64,000 bases of DNA, from contig CAXXUZ010000003.1 of the NCBI GenBank assembly GCA_963667605.2, positions 434,001-498,000 of the forward strand, given 5' to 3'. The notes beneath the pieces are model-generated. The model worked only from the letters and a program-made list of their open reading frames with translations, made no database searches and had not been told where the DNA came from. Within the stretch, counting starts at the first letter, position 1. The number at the start of each line of letters is the position of its first letter. The position numbers were made by a program, and so were the translations under genes. This DNA is from JADLGL01 sp963667605. Lineage in GTDB: Bacteria; Pseudomonadota; Alphaproteobacteria; Rhizobiales; Kaistiaceae. This document shows positions 62,024 through 64,000 of the stretch, piece by piece.

Positions 62024-62251
62024 GTGAACCGCATCGACATTTCCGGCCAGGACGGCGAGGCCCGCATTCGCTATCTCGACGGTGACTTCCAAGTCATTTC
62101 GCCGGGCACTTTCGTGCGGTGCGCCGTGACCGGCGCTCAGATCCCGCTTGAAGATTTGCGGTATTGGAGCGTGGCCCGTCAGGAGGCCTATGCCAACGCG
62201 GCTGCGTCGCTCCGGGCTCATCAGCATGCGCTGGAAAAATCAAACGCCTGA
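62024..62251 (+). CDS. DUF2093 family protein
   Basis: The 75-residue protein starts with GTG (MNRIDISGQDGEARIRYLDGDFQVISPGTFVRCAVTGAQIPLEDLRYWSVARQEAY). The core PGTFVRCAVTG-x-IPLE-x-LRYW is the DUF2093 hallmark, found almost only in Hyphomicrobiales. Function unknown. Its end overlaps lpxK tail to tail by 12 bases. Confidence 0.9.
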   Translation: MNRIDISGQDGEARIRYLDGDFQVISPGTFVRCAVTGAQIPLEDLRYWSVARQEAYANAAASLRAHQHALEKSNA

Positions 62252-63283
62252 GCCTGGTCGTCGCCGGCTCCGGCCAGCGCGGACAGCGCCGATCGTGTCT
62301 TTGACGAGCCCACGGATCATATCCGGCGCTTCGAAATCGAGCCGAACGGCGAAAATATTGGTCTCTTGGCGGAGCTCGGCCAGCACCCCCCCGGTTTCCG
62401 CTAATCGCGCATGATCCTTCTCAGTCGTTACCAGCGTAATGTCGCCGGCATGGGCGTGGCGTAGCAGCGCCTCCGCCTCCGCCTCTGTGTAATAATGATG
62501 ATCGGGAAAGGCGTTTCTTCCGGCAAAGCCTGCTCCGGCCTGCTCTAACGCACTGAAAAATTTCTCCGGACGGCCGATCCCGGCGAAAGCCAGTACTTTC
62601 TTGTCCCTCCAGCGATCGGGCTCGAGGGGCTTCAAACGGGCTCGCAGCAAATGCTTGCCCGCCCGCGCGGCGATCCGAACCAGATTTGGCTGCGTCCCGC
62701 CCTCGCCGATCAGCACAATCGCGTCGGCGAGGTGTAGTTGGGTCCTCAGCGGCGCCCGCAACGGTCCCGCCGGCGTTACCAAGCGGTTGCCGAGGCCAAA
62801 CTCGGCGTCGATCACGACCAAAGTCAGGTCCTTGCCGAGATGTGGATTTTGGAAGCCGTCGTCCATGATGATGATGTCGACGCCTTGCTGAAGCAGCAGC
62901 CGAGCACCTTTTAGCCGATCGCCGGAGACAACGGTTGGCCCGATTTCGGCGAGAAGGCACGGCTCATCGCCAACTCGGCGGGGATGGCGATGCTGATCGC
63001 TGACGAGGACCGGGCCCCGCTCGTTTCCACCATAGCCGCGCGTAAGGAAGCCCGGAACCACGCCGATGTCCCGCGCTATCTCGCCAATGGCGATCGCAGT
63101 CGGCGTCTTGCCCTCGCCGCCGACGGTGAAATTGCCGATGCAGATAACCGGCGCCGGCGGCCAATGGGCCGGTTGCCGCCGCATCCGTCGGGCAACGCTA
63201 GACCCCCACATCCAAGCGAGGGGCTGCAAAGCAATTGCAGCAGGACTGGGCCACCGGCGCCACCAAAAGGAGGGTGCATTCAT
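62240..63283 (-). CDS. lpxK: Tetraacyldisaccharide 4'-kinase LpxK
   Basis: The 347-residue inner-membrane kinase phosphorylates the lipid A disaccharide at 4'. The P-loop is VGGEGKTPTAI, followed by SRGYGG-like TRGYGGNERGP, DDGFQNPHL and the catalytic acidic positions around MDDGFQ. An N-terminal hydrophobic segment anchors it. Its ATG overlaps the waaA stop by four bases, so both act in lipopolysaccharide synthesis on one mRNA. Confidence 0.94.
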   Translation of the reverse strand: MNAPSFWWRRWPSPAAIALQPLAWMWGSSVARRMRRQPAHWPPAPVICIGNFTVGGEGKTPTAIAIGEIARDIGVVPGFLTRGYGGNERGPVLVSDQHRHPRRVGDEPCLLAEIGPTVVSGDRLKGARLLLQQGVDIIIMDDGFQNPHLGKDLTLVVIDAEFGLGNRLVTPAGPLRAPLRTQLHLADAIVLIGEGGTQPNLVRIAARAGKHLLRARLKPLEPDRWRDKKVLAFAGIGRPEKFFSALEQAGAGFAGRNAFPDHHYYTEAEAEALLRHAHAGDITLVTTEKDHARLAETGGVLAELRQETNIFAVRLDFEAPDMIRGLVKDTIGAVRAGRSRRRPGSGV

Positions 63284-64000
63284 GACGCCAAATCGGGACC
63301 GACGGCCAAATAGGGCTGGAGTTCGGCGAGGGTTCGCTCGAGTGCACCGGGAAAGGGAGCGAGCGCTTTGTCGGCGCGTTTGGTCAGCTCAAGCATATTC
63401 CGGGAGCCGTCGAGGAGACCGGCAACAGCATCGCCGAGCTCGTCCACATTGGTCACCAGCAGCGAGGCGTTGGCCGCTTGCAGGGCAGCGTATATCGAGG
63501 CGAAGTTCTCAACATGCGGTCCATGAAGCACGGCCGTCGCCAAGCCCACGGGCTCGATCGGGTTGTGGCCGCCCTGAGCAACCAGCGATCCGCCGATAAA
63601 TGCGATCTCGGCCAAACGATAGAATAGGCCAAGTTCGCCCAGCGTGTCGGCGATCAGGATACCGCCACCGGGCAGAATGGCCGGACCTTTGCTGCGCAAT
63701 TGGAGAGCGACGCCGGTACGGTTCAATGCCTCGGTAATCTTGGTACCCCGGTTGGGATGGCGTGGGACGACTATCGTGATCAGGCCGGGGAACCGTTCCG
63801 CAAGCGAGCGGTGCACCTCGGCGACTATCTCTTCCTCGCCAGGATGCGTGCTGGCGGCAAGCCAGATTGGGCAGTCTCCGATATCCTGGCGCAGGGCCGC
63901 CAAATCGTCGGTGTCGGCGGCTGGCGGCGGTACGTCGAATTTGAGATTGCCGACCGCCTTGGTCTTTGTGACGCCCAGTCGCGACAGCCTCTTGGCATCT
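63280..64000 (-). CDS. waaA: Kdo transferase WaaA, 5' end outside window
   Basis: The visible 240 residues form the C-terminal GT-B half of 3-deoxy-manno-octulosonic acid transferase: WLAASTHPGEEEIV, IVVPRHPNRG, DTLGELGLFYRLAEIAFIGGSLVAQGGHNPIEP and a C-terminal helix. Upstream the frame is open to the window end (KRLSRLGVTKTKAVGNLKFDVPPP). WaaA adds Kdo to lipid A precursor. It overlaps lpxK by four bases. Confidence 0.93.
   Translation of the reverse strand, partial: DAKRLSRLGVTKTKAVGNLKFDVPPPAADTDDLAALRQDIGDCPIWLAASTHPGEEEIVAEVHRSLAERFPGLITIVVPRHPNRGTKITEALNRTGVALQLRSKGPAILPGGGILIADTLGELGLFYRLAEIAFIGGSLVAQGGHNPIEPVGLATAVLHGPHVENFASIYAALQAANASLLVTNVDELGDAVAGLLDGSRNMLELTKRADKALAPFPGALERTLAELQPYLAVGPDLAS

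Overview
The window is a 64-kb, GC-rich stretch of an alphaproteobacterial chromosome, most likely order Hyphomicrobiales (Rhizobiales). That placement rests on gene content: a MucR regulator, a FeuP/FeuQ-type two-component pair, a cycHJKL (ccmIEFH) cytochrome c maturation operon, a TIGR03808-type Tat protein, and DUF2093, DUF1491, DUF2948 and DUF5330 proteins. Genus and species cannot be told from the sequence alone.

Layout. 1-2.8 kb: a SnoaL-like gene cut by the window edge, a frameshifted lipase-like gene, a frameshifted VTT-family membrane protein and an RNase D. 2.9-7.3 kb: LPS transport and nitrogen-PTS cluster lptC-lptA-lptB-rpoN-ptsN. 7.4-10.0 kb: MBL-fold exonuclease (broken by an in-frame stop) plus ATP-dependent DNA ligase. 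10.1-15.6 kb: engB facing a leftward group yacG-maf-infA-hisD-DUF2948-murA and a 57-residue basic protein. 15.7-20 kb: two nearly identical IS630-family copies in direct orientation bracketing a GT39 glycosyltransferase and a tRNA-Thr(GGT) gene. 20-23.2 kb: phage-type lysis and tail-fibre genes, probably a prophage remnant. 23.2-25.7 kb: a hicAB toxin-antitoxin pair with a strong promoter and palindrome, an FkbM-like methyltransferase and a small membrane protein. 25.6-28.4 kb: an IS1595-family element carrying a methyltransferase-nuclease fusion gene and a tRNA-shaped sequence. 28.6-35.2 kb: an orphan OmpR-type response regulator, degP and ccmI-E-F-H. 35.4-37.8 kb: feuQ, feuP and a small exported protein. 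37.8-49 kb: YcgN-like protein, PBP1a, GT39 transferase, DUF1214/DUF1254 pair, DUF2336, DUF1491, a peptidoglycan-binding protein, a PAS kinase without a catalytic domain, DUF5330, sufE and mucR. 49.2-56.6 kb: a ten-gene Mrp-type Na+/H+ antiporter operon. 56.8-64 kb: msrB, sodB, a small DUF2267-like gene, a TIGR03808 protein, mutL, a DUF2093 gene, lpxK and waaA (cut by the window edge).

The envelope is a recurring theme: lptCAB, lpxK and waaA make and export lipopolysaccharide, murA and PBP1a make peptidoglycan, two GT39 proteins probably modify lipid-linked glycans, and degP, feuPQ, sodB and msrB deal with stress. The mobile part (about 15.7-28.4 kb) is the least ordinary region. Its most notable unit is the IS1595-family element at 25641-28363: its imperfect terminal repeats enclose a transposase whose own promoter overlaps one end, a four-base-overlapping DNA methyltransferase/Mrr-type nuclease fusion, a terminator-like hairpin and a 72-nt tRNA-like fold.

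Four genes carry an apparent single-base insertion in a short homopolymer and two carry one in-frame stop. They may be pseudogenes, or assembly errors; the sequence alone cannot separate these.
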